NCBI RefSeq assembly: GCF_014280875.1
Contig: NZ_JACLAL010000010.1
Location: 108,501-172,500 of the forward strand
DNA length: 64,000 nucleotides
Direction: 5' to 3'
From: Paenirhizobium daejeonense
GTDB taxonomy: Bacteria; Pseudomonadota; Alphaproteobacteria; Rhizobiales; Rhizobiaceae
Part shown: one piece after another, positions 43,500-53,878 of the stretch
Position numbering within the stretch: position 1 is the stretch's first letter
How the letters are laid out: the number at the start of each line of letters is the position of its first letter
Program-made: the position numbers and the translations under genes
The notes under the pieces: model-generated
Seen by the model: the letters and a program-made list of their open reading frames with translations, nothing else
Told to the model about the DNA's origin: nothing
Database searches by the model: none

Positions 43500-46400
43500 C
43501 TAGTTCCAGGGGCTGATGCCGCGAACAATTTTCCGGCCAAGGAAGTTCTCCGAGAGTGGCTTTTCGCGCTTCTCGATGGCGCGCTCGAGGACCTGGAGAT
43601 TGAAAATCGCATGCGCGCGTTTGAGGCGCTGCAGCCGGTCTCTGGTTCGCCAGGCAGGCAACTCGGTCCTTAGCCGTTGCAGGGCACGTCGATCGGCGCA
43701 CTGCATGAAGAGGATCCAGGCGGCGTTTGCGGATGCCTCGTCGGGGGCATGGAGGTAGGCGTTAAGCCAATGCCGAGTTGAGGCTTCACCAAGGCGCCAT
43801 TTGGCCGACTGGTTGCGCCGATGCTCGGCCGCAGTCAGTTCGCCTTCTGGCCAGGCGTCGTCGATTGGCAGGTTATAGTAGGAACCGAAGCCAGACATGG
43901 TCTCCGCACGCATTCGGCGCCAGGTCGCCGTCGAGGCGGCATCTCGCGCGATCACGTCCTCGAGCCACTGGGTCCGCCCATTGATGGTCGCCGCCAGAGC
44001 GAGATCGAACAGGTCCTTGTCCGTATTAGCGCTGGGCAACTCCAGCAACTCGTCAAGGATTTGCTCGGACTGGGGCGTCTGCCGAACCCGGAACGGGATA
44101 TGAACGAGTTCGGGGACGTGCGAGCGGCCAAGCACTCTCAACGCTCCTGTCGCCTGCAGCGCTCGCCACAAAATTGATCCCAGGTCCGGACGCTCTTCGA
44201 GGGCCGCTTCGCAGAGCGCGATGTAGAAGCCTTCCGCTCGCAGCACGCGTCGCTTGAAGTCGGCGGTGACGTCGGACGCGCCCGCGGTCCAGCCATCGAT
44301 GAGGTCCGGCGCCTCGCGGAACAGCGTCCGCAAATCCAAGCTCTGAAAGCTGGCGAGGAAGAGATCGGCTCCGGTTTCATGGGCTTGCCGGATGCGCGCC
44401 AAGGCGGTTTCCACAGCGCGACGTCTGGCTGTCTGTCGCCCTTCGGTATCCATCATTGCCTGGAATCTCTGGGCCGGGTCGCCGTTGTCCTCGGGCGGTG
44501 GCGGGAGCATGGAGAAGGCGAACGGTTGTCCCTCTCGTCGTTCGAGATAGATGACGATCTGCGACCCGATCTCCGGCAGGTCGAGAGTGGTCGGTCGCAG
44601 AATGTTGTCGAGCAGTTGGGCGGCGAGCACGGTTTCGGACGGGCTCTGGCCACGCTTGCGGGCAACATGCAGCAGCAGCCACGGCGCAAGGCGCATGGCG
44701 AGTTGATCGAAGGGGATCGCGTCCGCCGCCTCGGCGAGCGCCAGCGAGCCATAGTGATTGCAGAGCTGTTCGCCACCGGGTTGCCAAGACCAGTCTCTGG
44801 CGATCAATTCTCTGCCGAGCCGCTTGGGGTCGAATTGCGTCAGTGTGTGAAAGACGATCGATCGCCGCTGTTCGGCGTTGTCCCCGAAGGCGAACGGCAG
44901 CAGCCAATTCCAGGCGCTGTCGCTCAGGGGAGCTTGCGTGATCAACAGCAGGGCCATGAGGTTGTCGATTGCCGCCGCATCGGCCGACCCGAACCGTGCG
45001 ATCAGCTTATCCACGTCGTCGGCGGTCAGTTCGCCAACAATCTCTTCGAAGTCGAGGTCGTTCCCCAGGCCTGCTGCGACAATCTGCTGGACCTGGTCGA
45101 GCGGGGGAAGATCGAGGACTTCGACCATCACGAGGTTGGAAGCGGCGTAACACTCTTCCGAAGCGTCTGGCTGCCGACTTGATTGGCGCAGTTGCTGAGC
45201 CGGCGAGGCGCTCGAAGCATCCCACAAGATTGTGTGCTCGCAGATGCGTGCCGCCACCCAATATCGCGAACTCGGCGATCGGGATCCGAGCCCTGCGAGC
45301 TTGGCACGAACGATCGCGGCGAGGGCCTCGGGCGCGCCTCGTGCCAGAAGCGGTGCATTTTGATCGAAGGCGAGATCGACCTCCGTCGGGGAGATGTCGG
45401 CGTCGAGGTCGTTGGCGGGGAAGTTCGCGACGCTTTTGACAAGCTCGTCGATCACCGATGGCGGCGGCGTGAACGTCGGGTCAAGCCAGAGGTGCCGGCT
45501 GCGGTTGAGCCGGGAGAAGAGTGTGAGGCTCGTGTTCTCGAGCACGGAAGTGGCATGGCGCCTCTCGAGAGCAAAGAAGCTCGCGCCCGGATCGACTAGG
45601 TAGTCACTGTCGTAGTCCCAGACCCGGTAGAGCGCGGGATGGAGGGCAGCGGCCGCCTCGGCGTCTTCGTCGGTGGAATTTAGCCAGAGCAGCAGGGCCG
45701 CCACCCGCAGGGCCACGTCGGGATGGACGCCGGGCTCTGGAGTGATAGCCGCAATGGCATTCGCTCTTGCTCGGATCGCCGCGGTGGTTTGGGGGCGGTC
45801 AAGCTCGTTGAGGAGGATCAGCCATTTGAGGCTTTCCCAGATATCGTCGCGATGCCGGATGGCGAAGGCGATCGCTGCGGCTTCGAAAACCGGGAGGACA
45901 TGTTCGAGTGGGAAGCCCTCGATCAGCGACGGGATCGTTTCGGGCGCCATTGTCGACGCCTGATCGACGAGTTCGATCGGCGTGCTGAGCACTGTGAGAG
46001 GACCGGCTCGATCGACGCCGATTCGTTCGGACAGACGCGCTATCCGCGACTTTTCCGTCTCGGAATTCGCGTTCCGCGTATCGATGTCGCGGGATACCAC
46101 GCGAAGCCATTCCGCCGCCTTCGCAACGATGAGGTCACGCAGGCCGGCGTCGTCGCGAGGCAGGGAACGCAGCGCATTGACTGCCCAGAGTCGGGCCGAT
46201 CGGTGCACATAGGCAGAGATCTCGATCGCGCCGAGGAGAGGTTCCGCCAACGGTCGCGCCAGGCCGATGAGGTCGGCGAGGTGGGTATCGGGAATGTTCT
46301 GGCTCTGCAGCCAGGCGAGCAGGATGGCTTTGGCGTACTCGGGGAGGTCGCCACCGCGCGCGACCATGATGGAGACCGATGCGCGAAGGATCTCGGCTCG

Positions 46401-48131
46401 TTCGTCCAGTCCGGAAATAGCATCGAGCCAATTGTTCAGGGCCCCCTCATAATCTGCTCCGGCTGCGAGACCGTCGAGGTGAACAAGGAGCGCCAGCCCC
46501 AGGGCGTGGGCCACGACGGCAGGGGTCGCTTCGTACCCTCGCGAGGTTGTGTTGAGGAAACTGCCGTCGATCAGATCGCTCATCCGAGCGAACACATCGG
46601 ACTCGCTGAGGTCGGGGCGCGCCGCGCTGTCGGCAAGCGACTGGGTGGTGAATGCGCTGGTGTTGTCGAGGACGTTTTGCGCGAGCTTTTGCAGCCACTC
46701 GCGCCACTCCCGTTCAGTGAAGGAACGGCCGCCCTGGGGACCGAGCGTGTCTTTGCCATACTCCCACAGCAGGCGATGGGGTGTGATTGACCCGGCCTCG
46801 ACCAGCCGGTCCCGAAACTTGACGACGAGAGCGAAGAGGCGGGGCCTGCGGGCGAGCGCAACGAGTTCGGGATGGAGGTCTTGCCGCTGCAGATGCTCGA
46901 AAGCGAGCATCGCGTCGAGTTCGGTGTCGTCATAGACGCCAACCTCGATCGGGGTTGGCAGGACGGCGAGCCCTCGTAGCGAGCGAAGCTTTTCCTCGAA
47001 GTGATAGTTGCGGGTGGTGACGATTAATCGGAGGCGGCCGGCGAAGGCATCGTCCTGGAGAATGCGGATGAGGTCGATCCAAGGAACGCCAGAGACCTGA
47101 TTGAGGCCATCCAGCATTAGGGTCAGCAGCGGCCCCTCTGCCGCCGGTCGCTGGAACAGCCTTTCGAGGCGCGTCACCCAGTGGTCGATGCTGCGCACGT
47201 TTGTGAGCGCATGGACCTGCTCGGCGAGAAGGCGCCGGACGGCTGCGGCATTGCCAATCCTGGCACCGGCCACAACCGACGCGGGAATCACAAGGATGGC
47301 AGGCTGGTGGTCGCGATGGCCCACGAGCCAATCGAGGCTCGCCCAGGTCTTTCCGACCCCGTCGAGGCCGAGGACTGCGGCAGGTGCGTCGCCCGCGGCA
47401 GCGCCACTCCACCAGGCATCGAGGGCCTGGTTGACGCTCCGGCGCGGCACACGGTTAGGGCGGCTGCCGCAAGCTGCATCCTGACCGAGCTTGGCAATCG
47501 CCGCCCGCGGGCTGGACCAGATCCTCTCGAGTTCTGCGTGGGAGACTTTTCGCAAGGTCTCGAAACCGAGTTGCCACGCCTCACATTCGCGGCGAAGACG
47601 TTGCAACTGGCCGCTGGCGGGCGCGACGAAGTCCCGGGCGATGTCGCCCGCTTCCTTGGACACCAAGGTGTCGAGGATGGCAGGGTCGACAGTGCAAAGC
47701 GCGGTCAGGGACCAGACGTCATCGTCGACCTTGCAATCGATGACGACGATGGGAACGCCGTGCGTTTCGCCGTGGAGAAGGAGGTCCGTCTCCAATTGCT
47801 CGGAGACGCGCTTTGTAGCGGCGAGGAACCAGCCCTCAAGCGCTCCATCCCTTTGCAGCGCGTGATCCACCTCGCCGAGGAGTTCGCGGTGACTGAGTGA
47901 TGTGCTGTCGGCATAGCGCTTGGTTTCGATGCGGAAGCGCCGGCCTTCGCGGCCGCTGGGGCCGGCGTCGCCACCGAACTGGAAGCCGTGCTTGGCCATC
48001 GCGATGCCGACATCGAGCATTCGGCTTACAAGCGACGCGACCAGGCGCTCGAAATCGCCCTCCTTGATCTCGTCCTGGAGGATCTGTTTGAGCCGCTGCT
48101 GCTTGGCGATAAGCGCTGAATCGAGGGTCAC
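43500..48131 (-). CDS. very large NTPase with N-terminal nuclease-like domain (STAND/NACHT-like, putative defence)
   Basis: 1543 aa from a GTG at 48131 that overlaps the stop of the 201-aa gene by 4 bp. Residues 25-75 fit a PD-(D/E)xK (Mrr-like) nuclease core: E28, D55 in GGDAG, and E69-x-K71 in RIETKRY. A P-loop GLDGVGKT lies near residues 254-262 and a Walker B-like LLTLMLDGLNQ near 335-343, with VTTRNYHF as a sensor-like region. From about residue 450 to the end the chain is alpha-helical and repeat-like. This nuclease-NTPase-helical sensor order is that of antiviral STAND (Avs-like) proteins, but I cannot name a family. It is likely co-expressed with the 201-aa protein. Confidence 0.8.
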   Translation of the reverse strand: MTLDSALIAKQQRLKQILQDEIKEGDFERLVASLVSRMLDVGIAMAKHGFQFGGDAGPSGREGRRFRIETKRYADSTSLSHRELLGEVDHALQRDGALEGWFLAATKRVSEQLETDLLLHGETHGVPIVVIDCKVDDDVWSLTALCTVDPAILDTLVSKEAGDIARDFVAPASGQLQRLRRECEAWQLGFETLRKVSHAELERIWSSPRAAIAKLGQDAACGSRPNRVPRRSVNQALDAWWSGAAAGDAPAAVLGLDGVGKTWASLDWLVGHRDHQPAILVIPASVVAGARIGNAAAVRRLLAEQVHALTNVRSIDHWVTRLERLFQRPAAEGPLLTLMLDGLNQVSGVPWIDLIRILQDDAFAGRLRLIVTTRNYHFEEKLRSLRGLAVLPTPIEVGVYDDTELDAMLAFEHLQRQDLHPELVALARRPRLFALVVKFRDRLVEAGSITPHRLLWEYGKDTLGPQGGRSFTEREWREWLQKLAQNVLDNTSAFTTQSLADSAARPDLSESDVFARMSDLIDGSFLNTTSRGYEATPAVVAHALGLALLVHLDGLAAGADYEGALNNWLDAISGLDERAEILRASVSIMVARGGDLPEYAKAILLAWLQSQNIPDTHLADLIGLARPLAEPLLGAIEISAYVHRSARLWAVNALRSLPRDDAGLRDLIVAKAAEWLRVVSRDIDTRNANSETEKSRIARLSERIGVDRAGPLTVLSTPIELVDQASTMAPETIPSLIEGFPLEHVLPVFEAAAIAFAIRHRDDIWESLKWLILLNELDRPQTTAAIRARANAIAAITPEPGVHPDVALRVAALLLWLNSTDEDAEAAAALHPALYRVWDYDSDYLVDPGASFFALERRHATSVLENTSLTLFSRLNRSRHLWLDPTFTPPPSVIDELVKSVANFPANDLDADISPTEVDLAFDQNAPLLARGAPEALAAIVRAKLAGLGSRSPSSRYWVAARICEHTILWDASSASPAQQLRQSSRQPDASEECYAASNLVMVEVLDLPPLDQVQQIVAAGLGNDLDFEEIVGELTADDVDKLIARFGSADAAAIDNLMALLLITQAPLSDSAWNWLLPFAFGDNAEQRRSIVFHTLTQFDPKRLGRELIARDWSWQPGGEQLCNHYGSLALAEAADAIPFDQLAMRLAPWLLLHVARKRGQSPSETVLAAQLLDNILRPTTLDLPEIGSQIVIYLERREGQPFAFSMLPPPPEDNGDPAQRFQAMMDTEGRQTARRRAVETALARIRQAHETGADLFLASFQSLDLRTLFREAPDLIDGWTAGASDVTADFKRRVLRAEGFYIALCEAALEERPDLGSILWRALQATGALRVLGRSHVPELVHIPFRVRQTPQSEQILDELLELPSANTDKDLFDLALAATINGRTQWLEDVIARDAASTATWRRMRAETMSGFGSYYNLPIDDAWPEGELTAAEHRRNQSAKWRLGEASTRHWLNAYLHAPDEASANAAWILFMQCADRRALQRLRTELPAWRTRDRLQRLKRAHAIFNLQVLERAIEKREKPLSENFLGRKIVRGISPWN

Positions 48132-48733
48132 GTTGAATATCCGGATTGTAGGTGATCCCTGTTCTGCCCGCGAGCGAGCTTGGCAAGGTTCTCGAGAAGG
48201 TCGCCGAGCGACCCGCCCTCACCGTCAAAGGGCACAAGGTTGGGAGCCGAGAGAAACTCCTCGACGGCGGCCTGGGTCAGGACGATGTAAATTCGCCGGA
48301 CAAGGTCGTCATCCGCCTTGATCCCGTAGAGCACGATCCGTTTCTGCGTCTCCGTTCCGGGAAGCGTGACGAAGCATGTTCTGGGCGTGAGCGGTGCGAT
48401 CAGCCTCATCCCGCCTGATCCTCCGGTTCGGGCGCTGAAGGTGTAGGCGACGAAGCCGGCGGTCACATAGAAATGCTCGACCTCGATCGCACGGTTGCGC
48501 ACCCCATCGAGCGCGGCATTGTAGTTCGGTTCGATGCGATTGAGGAATTCTTCGATCGCCCGAGGCTCATGAAGGTAGAGGTTCGTGCTTCCGTCCGGCC
48601 TTCGGCAAACATTTTCCGTCAAGCCGTGGAAGGTCTTGAGGTCGTCCTTCCTGACCGCGACCAGGCGGCCCTTGTCATCGGTCAAGTAGAGGTTTCGCAG
48701 ATGCTCCTGGAGAATGAAATGATCGAGCTGCAT
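48128..48733 (-). CDS. 201-aa protein of unknown function, coupled to the 1543-aa NTPase
   Basis: The stop overlaps the GTG of the large NTPase gene (GTGA), so the two are translationally coupled. The N-terminal half (DHFILQEHLRNLYLTDDKGRL followed by AIEEFLNRIEPNYNAALDGV) resembles the pattern seen in DUF4238-type proteins, with an early His, LRN, and an IEEFL-x-RIE helix; this is a weak visual match. No signal peptide or membrane segment is visible. It may be a partner, trigger or brake of the NTPase. Function unknown. Confidence 0.7.
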   Translation of the reverse strand: MQLDHFILQEHLRNLYLTDDKGRLVAVRKDDLKTFHGLTENVCRRPDGSTNLYLHEPRAIEEFLNRIEPNYNAALDGVRNRAIEVEHFYVTAGFVAYTFSARTGGSGGMRLIAPLTPRTCFVTLPGTETQKRIVLYGIKADDDLVRRIYIVLTQAAVEEFLSAPNLVPFDGEGGSLGDLLENLAKLARGQNRDHLQSGYST

Positions 48734-48951
48734 CGCATCACCATAGCTATGCCCGTCGCGGCAGCAAGATAAAAAGCGGCATCCCGCTCAAAGGGGCGGG
48801 TCGGGCTGTCGTGAACCGAGTCCGGCGGTTTCGGCCAGCCGGCTTTCAACTGTGTTGTCATTGCGGGCCAGCCGCGCTATTGCTATCTCCACAGTTTGAG
48901 GTCGGCGACGATCCCCGAGTGAAAGATTAGGGCCCGTGGGGAGTCCGTCGA

Positions 48952-49980
48952 TCAATCGGGTAGGTTGATCCACACGATGAACTCGTGAAGCTGATACTCA
49001 ACCTGCTCAGCGTCTTCAACAGGAATGGCGTCGAGCGCCTCCATGAGGAAAGCATCGAGCTGCGTGCCGCCGATATTCTGACACCAGACGTTCGGCAGGC
49101 CTCCATTAACATGATCGAGCCGAAAAAAGCCCGGCCTGTGCGCGTGACCCTGCTCCTGCGCGCCGGCATGGAGCACTGCGAGATGATTCATCATGATCAC
49201 CCCGTCGACAGAATCGAACGGAACACGCACACTATTCAACTGATAAAAGGAGTGCTCGGTCAGTAGACCTGATTGCGGGTATTTTAACGCCGAAATGGGT
49301 TCATATACATAGGCGTCCCAGAAAACGACGAGCACACCAATCGTCTCCTTTGCGGAGAAGCCTGAGAACTTGTCATCGGCGCTTTCGAGAAAATCCTTCA
49401 GGACGTTGTCACGCGGCCAGGTGACGGGCTCGTTCGGGTTCTGGTTCGCGCGAAGGGTATCTCCCAGTGTAGAACGGGCGGGGATCTGTCGCGGATTCGC
49501 TCCCCGTGCTGTCTGATGATCGACGAGGGAGGGGCATTTGACCTCGAACAGATAGACACGCTCTTCAAGTTCAACTGCGAGTTCTGGCCGACGACCGGTG
49601 GTGGGATTGGCTGGCTCATGCTGGAATTGTGCGCCTGCGGGCCAAGGTGCTTCGAGCAACACCCTAAGCACCAAGATCTCGGCGAACTTCTGCAGCAGTT
49701 GCTGGAAGCCCGCTCTCCATGCCACCGGGTTCTGCACCGCAGGGGTGTACCCCGTACCGATCAGCTCATCGACAAGGCGTTCGCCTAAACCAGGTAATCG
49801 ATACTCGCAGGACGCCAAAGCGCAGATGAGGGCTTGGCCAAACTCCGTTACGCGACCTTTGTTAAGGTGGTAGGTCAGCCAATGGGTTCGGCCGCCGACG
49901 CCGGCACGATAGCGGTCGGCGAGAATTTTCGAAATATCTGAAATATCTTGATCGGCTACGCTTTTCAGATCCTGGTTCAA
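48952..49980 (-). CDS. nuclease-like protein of unknown function
   Basis: 342 aa from a TTG at 49980, chosen because GGAGG lies six bases upstream; the frame stays open to 50088 but contains no ATG there. Residues about 131-148 carry a PD-(D/E)xK-like core: PELAVELEERVYLFEVKCPS, with E133 and E146-V-K148. The rest has no motif I recognise. Two further short gene-free gaps flank it (218 and 389 bp). It could be a restriction-type or defence nuclease, or a stand-alone effector. Confidence 0.65.
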   Translation of the reverse strand: MNQDLKSVADQDISDISKILADRYRAGVGGRTHWLTYHLNKGRVTEFGQALICALASCEYRLPGLGERLVDELIGTGYTPAVQNPVAWRAGFQQLLQKFAEILVLRVLLEAPWPAGAQFQHEPANPTTGRRPELAVELEERVYLFEVKCPSLVDHQTARGANPRQIPARSTLGDTLRANQNPNEPVTWPRDNVLKDFLESADDKFSGFSAKETIGVLVVFWDAYVYEPISALKYPQSGLLTEHSFYQLNSVRVPFDSVDGVIMMNHLAVLHAGAQEQGHAHRPGFFRLDHVNGGLPNVWCQNIGGTQLDAFLMEALDAIPVEDAEQVEYQLHEFIVWINLPD

Positions 49981-50369
49981 ACCTAGCCTCCAGTGTTTGC
50001 AAGAACTAAGAAACGAGGCGAAGACTTTAGTCCTAAATCCTCTCCGCACAATGGAGTGAAGCCTCACCTTGTTGCCGGTCACAATCAACCCAAATTGCAG
50101 TTCACATTCACTCAGTACGCTGCGGCTTGGAGATTACCTCAAGCGGCCGTTCATCCGGCGCGTCATCGAGCAAAGCTTGCCTCGTCAGCTCGCGACCTCA
50201 TCCGAGCCGTTCGATGGCCCACCGTGAAGTTTTAGCTGCCGTTTAAACGGTGGCCGCATGAGACCGGATCGGTATAAGCCGGCAAAGCTTGTCGGGCGCG
50301 CAGAAACGCCGCATTGTGTGGACTCAGGAACGCAATAAGCGTCGGCGATCGGCGGTGGCAGAAGCGTGT
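49981..50369. other. gene-free region between nuclease-like gene and ATPase remnant
   Basis: 389 bases upstream of the nuclease-like gene. It contains the 12-bp palindrome CCGTTTAAACGG at 50239-50250. No other feature was recognised; the frame of the 342-aa gene is open into its first ~110 bases. Confidence 0.4.
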
Positions 50370-51788
50370 CTACTGTCGTTGCGATAGTGACTTGTAGTAA
50401 ACCCTGGCCGCGCCCGGCGTGGGCGCGAAGGTGAAGCAATCGCAATAGTCATCGATCGCCTGCATCACGCCGAGCAGGGATGGGCCGGAGAATGCCGCTG
50501 CCTGGCCGGTGCCCCAATGGCTTAGGAAATTTCCAACGATCGTCACCATGTTGGTGTTCAGACCGGCTTGCTGGGCTGCGTCGAGTTCGAGGCTGTTGGC
50601 GGCCTTGTGCAGTTTGACGGCCGCCTCAATGGCCTTGAGAAATTCGCTCGACAATTGCTTGTCGTCATTGAAGGCGATGTCCACCGGCACCGGAATCCGG
50701 AGCTTGCTGATGAGATCGCTCAAGCGATATTCCAAATACTGCCGCACGCCTTCCTTTGCGGAGTCGACCTGACCGGCTTGAAGCATCGAAATGGTGCGGT
50801 CGCGCACCTTGTTGACCGCTCCGGCCTGCGGCAGGACGACAACCTGCGGCGATCCCTCGAGGCGCTGGTGCCACCACGTTCCCGAACCGCTGTGCTTGTT
50901 GAACAGCTTTTCGAGCATCGTGTCGTGGCTCAACAGGATCACCTGCGGTCCTGTCGCGTTTCCGGGCCTCGCGAAGGTGGTCCTGATGAGTTCAACGAGA
51001 AAGTGCTGGTGCCCGGCGTCGAAGCTGGACGTCACATCATCAAGAACCAAAAATTTCGGCAGTCCGCCGTAGAGAGACGCGGCCGCCAGATAGAGCGAGA
51101 TCGCGAAGGCGTTGCGGAAGCTCTCGGAGAGAAGCGCCTGGGGTGAGACGTTCGTTAGCCCGTAGAATTGGGTATCCAAGGCCTCGAACTCGGAGAGCTT
51201 GGAGGCAAGGTGGTCCCGCAGGCTGTGAGTTCCCGTTCCATCGCAAAGCGGGCATAGATGCGGATCCTCCCACTGTTCGGTTTCCACGACCTTCGAGCCT
51301 GCCTGATAAAGCTGGAGCATCAGATCGCCGGCGGTCCTTGCCAGCGCGTCCTCCCGCTCGGCGGCAAGCGTGGTCAGTTGCGCGGCCCGCCCGGCAGTTG
51401 GAGCCTCATGATTGACTTTAGCGAGATCGCCACGCTCTCGGATGCAGGCGCCAAGGCGCTCGCGTTTCGGCCCGCCCTCGGCATCCTTGATCGCCTCGAT
51501 GCAGGCGTCGATGTCGATGGCTGCGAATGCCTTTCCTTCACAGACAGGTTTCAGCGGCGCGATCTGGGCCAGCGCGTCCTGGCATCTCGCTTTCGCCGCC
51601 GTTGCATTCAACTCCCCAATGTCCGCGCCAACTAGAATCTCGTAGTCCTTGGCAATCGCTGCTGACAGCTCACCGGCGGTCCGCTCTTCGCGCGTCTTGT
51701 TTTGTGCATGGGCGGCAATGCTGAAGTGATTGTTGAACGCGCGCGTGTTCTCCGCGATGGAGGCGCATAACGGAAATGATTTCCGCAT
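50370..51788 (-). pseudogene. 5'-truncated SMC/Rad50-like AAA ATPase (C-terminal half)
   Basis: 472 codons that encode only the C-terminal half of a coiled-coil ABC-type ATPase. Seen in order: helical region (1-165), CPLCDGTG zinc-hook-like motif (about residue 175), signature-like LLSESFRNAFAISLYLAAA, Walker B FLVLDDVTSSFDAG, and H-loop ILLSHDTML. No P-loop (Walker A) occurs anywhere, and an in-frame stop lies just upstream of the first ATG. The N-terminal half is therefore missing. Intact relatives belong to defence-associated SMC-like ATPases. Alternatively the protein works with a separate P-loop subunit, but none is encoded nearby in a suitable frame. Confidence 0.7.
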
Positions 51789-51976
51789 GGGGGCCGGAAG
51801 CGGCTTGGCGGCTTTTGGGTATCAGGTTAAGCAAATTCGATGCTCAGAACGGAGAACTCGTAGTCACGACTGTCTGCGTATCCGGCAATCAGGCGGGTGA
51901 AATGTTAGGACTCCTTGAACCTCATTCACGGTACGTCGGTTTGACCCGTTTGCGCGTTAGTGACACCTGTTTCTTT

Positions 51977-53878
51977 TCATAGCGTTACAGAACCCGCGGT
52001 CTTGTCCTTCTCTGCGGACTTTCGCGCCTTGGTGGCTGCCTTGACTGTCTTAGTGTCGAGGCCACGTAAAGTGAGGTCAATTCCAATCACCGCTAGGTCC
52101 TCCACATTGGGGTATTGGCTCGAAATTACGGACCAGTATTGGCGCAGTGCTGCTAGCAGCGCCTCGAAGCTCTCGGCCTTGCCGCCGCCAGATAGATCCC
52201 AGCTTTTCTTCGTACCGATATAAACGAGGAGAAAAATGCCGCGGCTGGAGCGGACATCACGCAAATAGTCACCCGCGAGTTGCACCTCCATACGCTCGAA
52301 CAGGTGCGGACCCGTCCAGTTGTCCGCGACCTTCAGCTCAATGGGTACCGGGCCATCGAATGTCGCACCTCGAAATCGCAAGTCGGGTCGCTTGGCGTCA
52401 GCCAATTCTTCTTCGGGCGGGATGCTATAACGTCCGCCAGCCTTGCCGCGCAGCCAACCTCCAATAAATTTGCGGAATTCCGTCTCCTGATCCGTGCCCT
52501 GTAAGATCGAAGCAATACTCTCGTCGCCATGTTCAAGCTCGTGCTTCAGATCTTCGAGCCGCTCGACTCCGAAATACCAGAGCTCGCGGTGGTTGGCAGG
52601 TGTTGCGACCCTTGCTTCATTGAATTCCTTGACCTGGCTCGGCCTCCAGGGAGCGAAGTCGGCATCCAGGGTCGCTTTGGTCTTGGCGTGGAAGCCCATC
52701 CATGGCCGTGAATTCGCTGCGGGGTGCGCACGCTCCATTTCCATCAGGGCGAGATAGGCTTCCTTGCCCGGAGTCTCGCGGATGAAGGCGAAAAGTGCAT
52801 TGCGCGCGTCCTGTGCGTCGTCGCGGAGACCTGGCGAATAGACGCCCTTGCCAGCACGCTCGATGTCATCTTCCTCACGAATGTACCTCGCCATGAGCAG
52901 GTACAGCGTCTTCATGTGCTCGACAGTGCGATAGGCAAGCCGTGCGCGGCCCTCCTGCCGCCGCCCCCCCAACAACGATACGACAAAGCGCAGAGCAAGA
53001 TTGGTTTGCTCTGCGGGATCGTTCAATGCCGCTAGTCGAGCAGCGAGCGCCGGGACAGCCGCGTCCGGGTCAACGCCGACCCAAGTGGCAAACCAGATCG
53101 GGCTGAAAATCGGATCGAATTTCGTGCTCGCCTTTCTAGCCGCGATCTGGGCCAGCTCAACATCAGATACCGAGGAACCCTGAACGATAGACAGAAGATA
53201 GCCGAGGTTGCGCGGATTGACCCGTTTGCCCTTAAGCGCTGGGAGCAAGGCTGTGGCGATCTGATCGCGCGCCCATTCGCCATGCCATGCCATGTCGTAA
53301 AGGACGTAGTGGCTTTCGCCATCGCTGGTCTCGCTCGCCAGTTCGTGGCGGATTTCCTTCAGAAGGATGGCGCCGACCTCACCGGGAAACGCTCCGTAGA
53401 GGTCTGGCAACCAAGCCGGAAATCCGTTCAGCTCGGCAAGCGCGTATTGCGCCGCCTTTTCGGCATCGGTGGGGCTCAAGCGCTGGACCCAATGCTCCTC
53501 CTCACGCGCTTCGATCGCCAGGCCGGTCAAACCGAAGATCAACGCGGAAGGAGTCTGATTGGACGGTGCGCCCTGCGACTGGGTCAGAGGCTGATAGTCG
53601 CGCCAGAACCGCACCGCGGCGTCGCGGAACGCGCTGGCCACTGGCTCGCCATAAGTCTTAATCAGCGAGCGCCAATTGCCCTCGGTCCAGTGGTTGCCGT
53701 TCTCGTTGGCCGCCGATCGCATCCGCTCATGCAAGTAATGTTGATCTTGGGTGTAGATGCCTGCCTTGCCCGGATCGCGAATCTGATCGACCCGCTCGGC
53801 TAGTAGCGCCCTACCGCGCTCCAGCAGCGCCTCTTGGGCCGCCGCTGTTCGCGCGTCGCGCCGCTTCCACTGGGCCTC
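51977..53878 (-). pseudogene. 3' part of the amber-interrupted NTPase/nuclease gene
   Basis: 633 codons in the same frame as the 825-aa NTPase upstream, separated from it by one TAG at 53879-53881. No good start codon with a ribosome site exists after the stop. The first part is charged and coiled-coil-like (EAQWKRRDARTAAAQEALLERGR), then helical. The C-terminal ~130 residues hold a PD-(D/E)xK-like core: RPDLRFRG (D) and PIELKVAD (E-x-K), with HLFERMEVQLAGDYLRD after it. In full-length numbering these are D1325, E1340 and K1342. As it stands this nuclease domain is probably not made. Confidence 0.75.

Noticed and set aside
51776..51982. 68-aa plus-strand open frame at the ATPase remnant
   Set aside because: No ribosome site or recognisable sequence; it lies in the likely deletion junction between two minus-strand genes.
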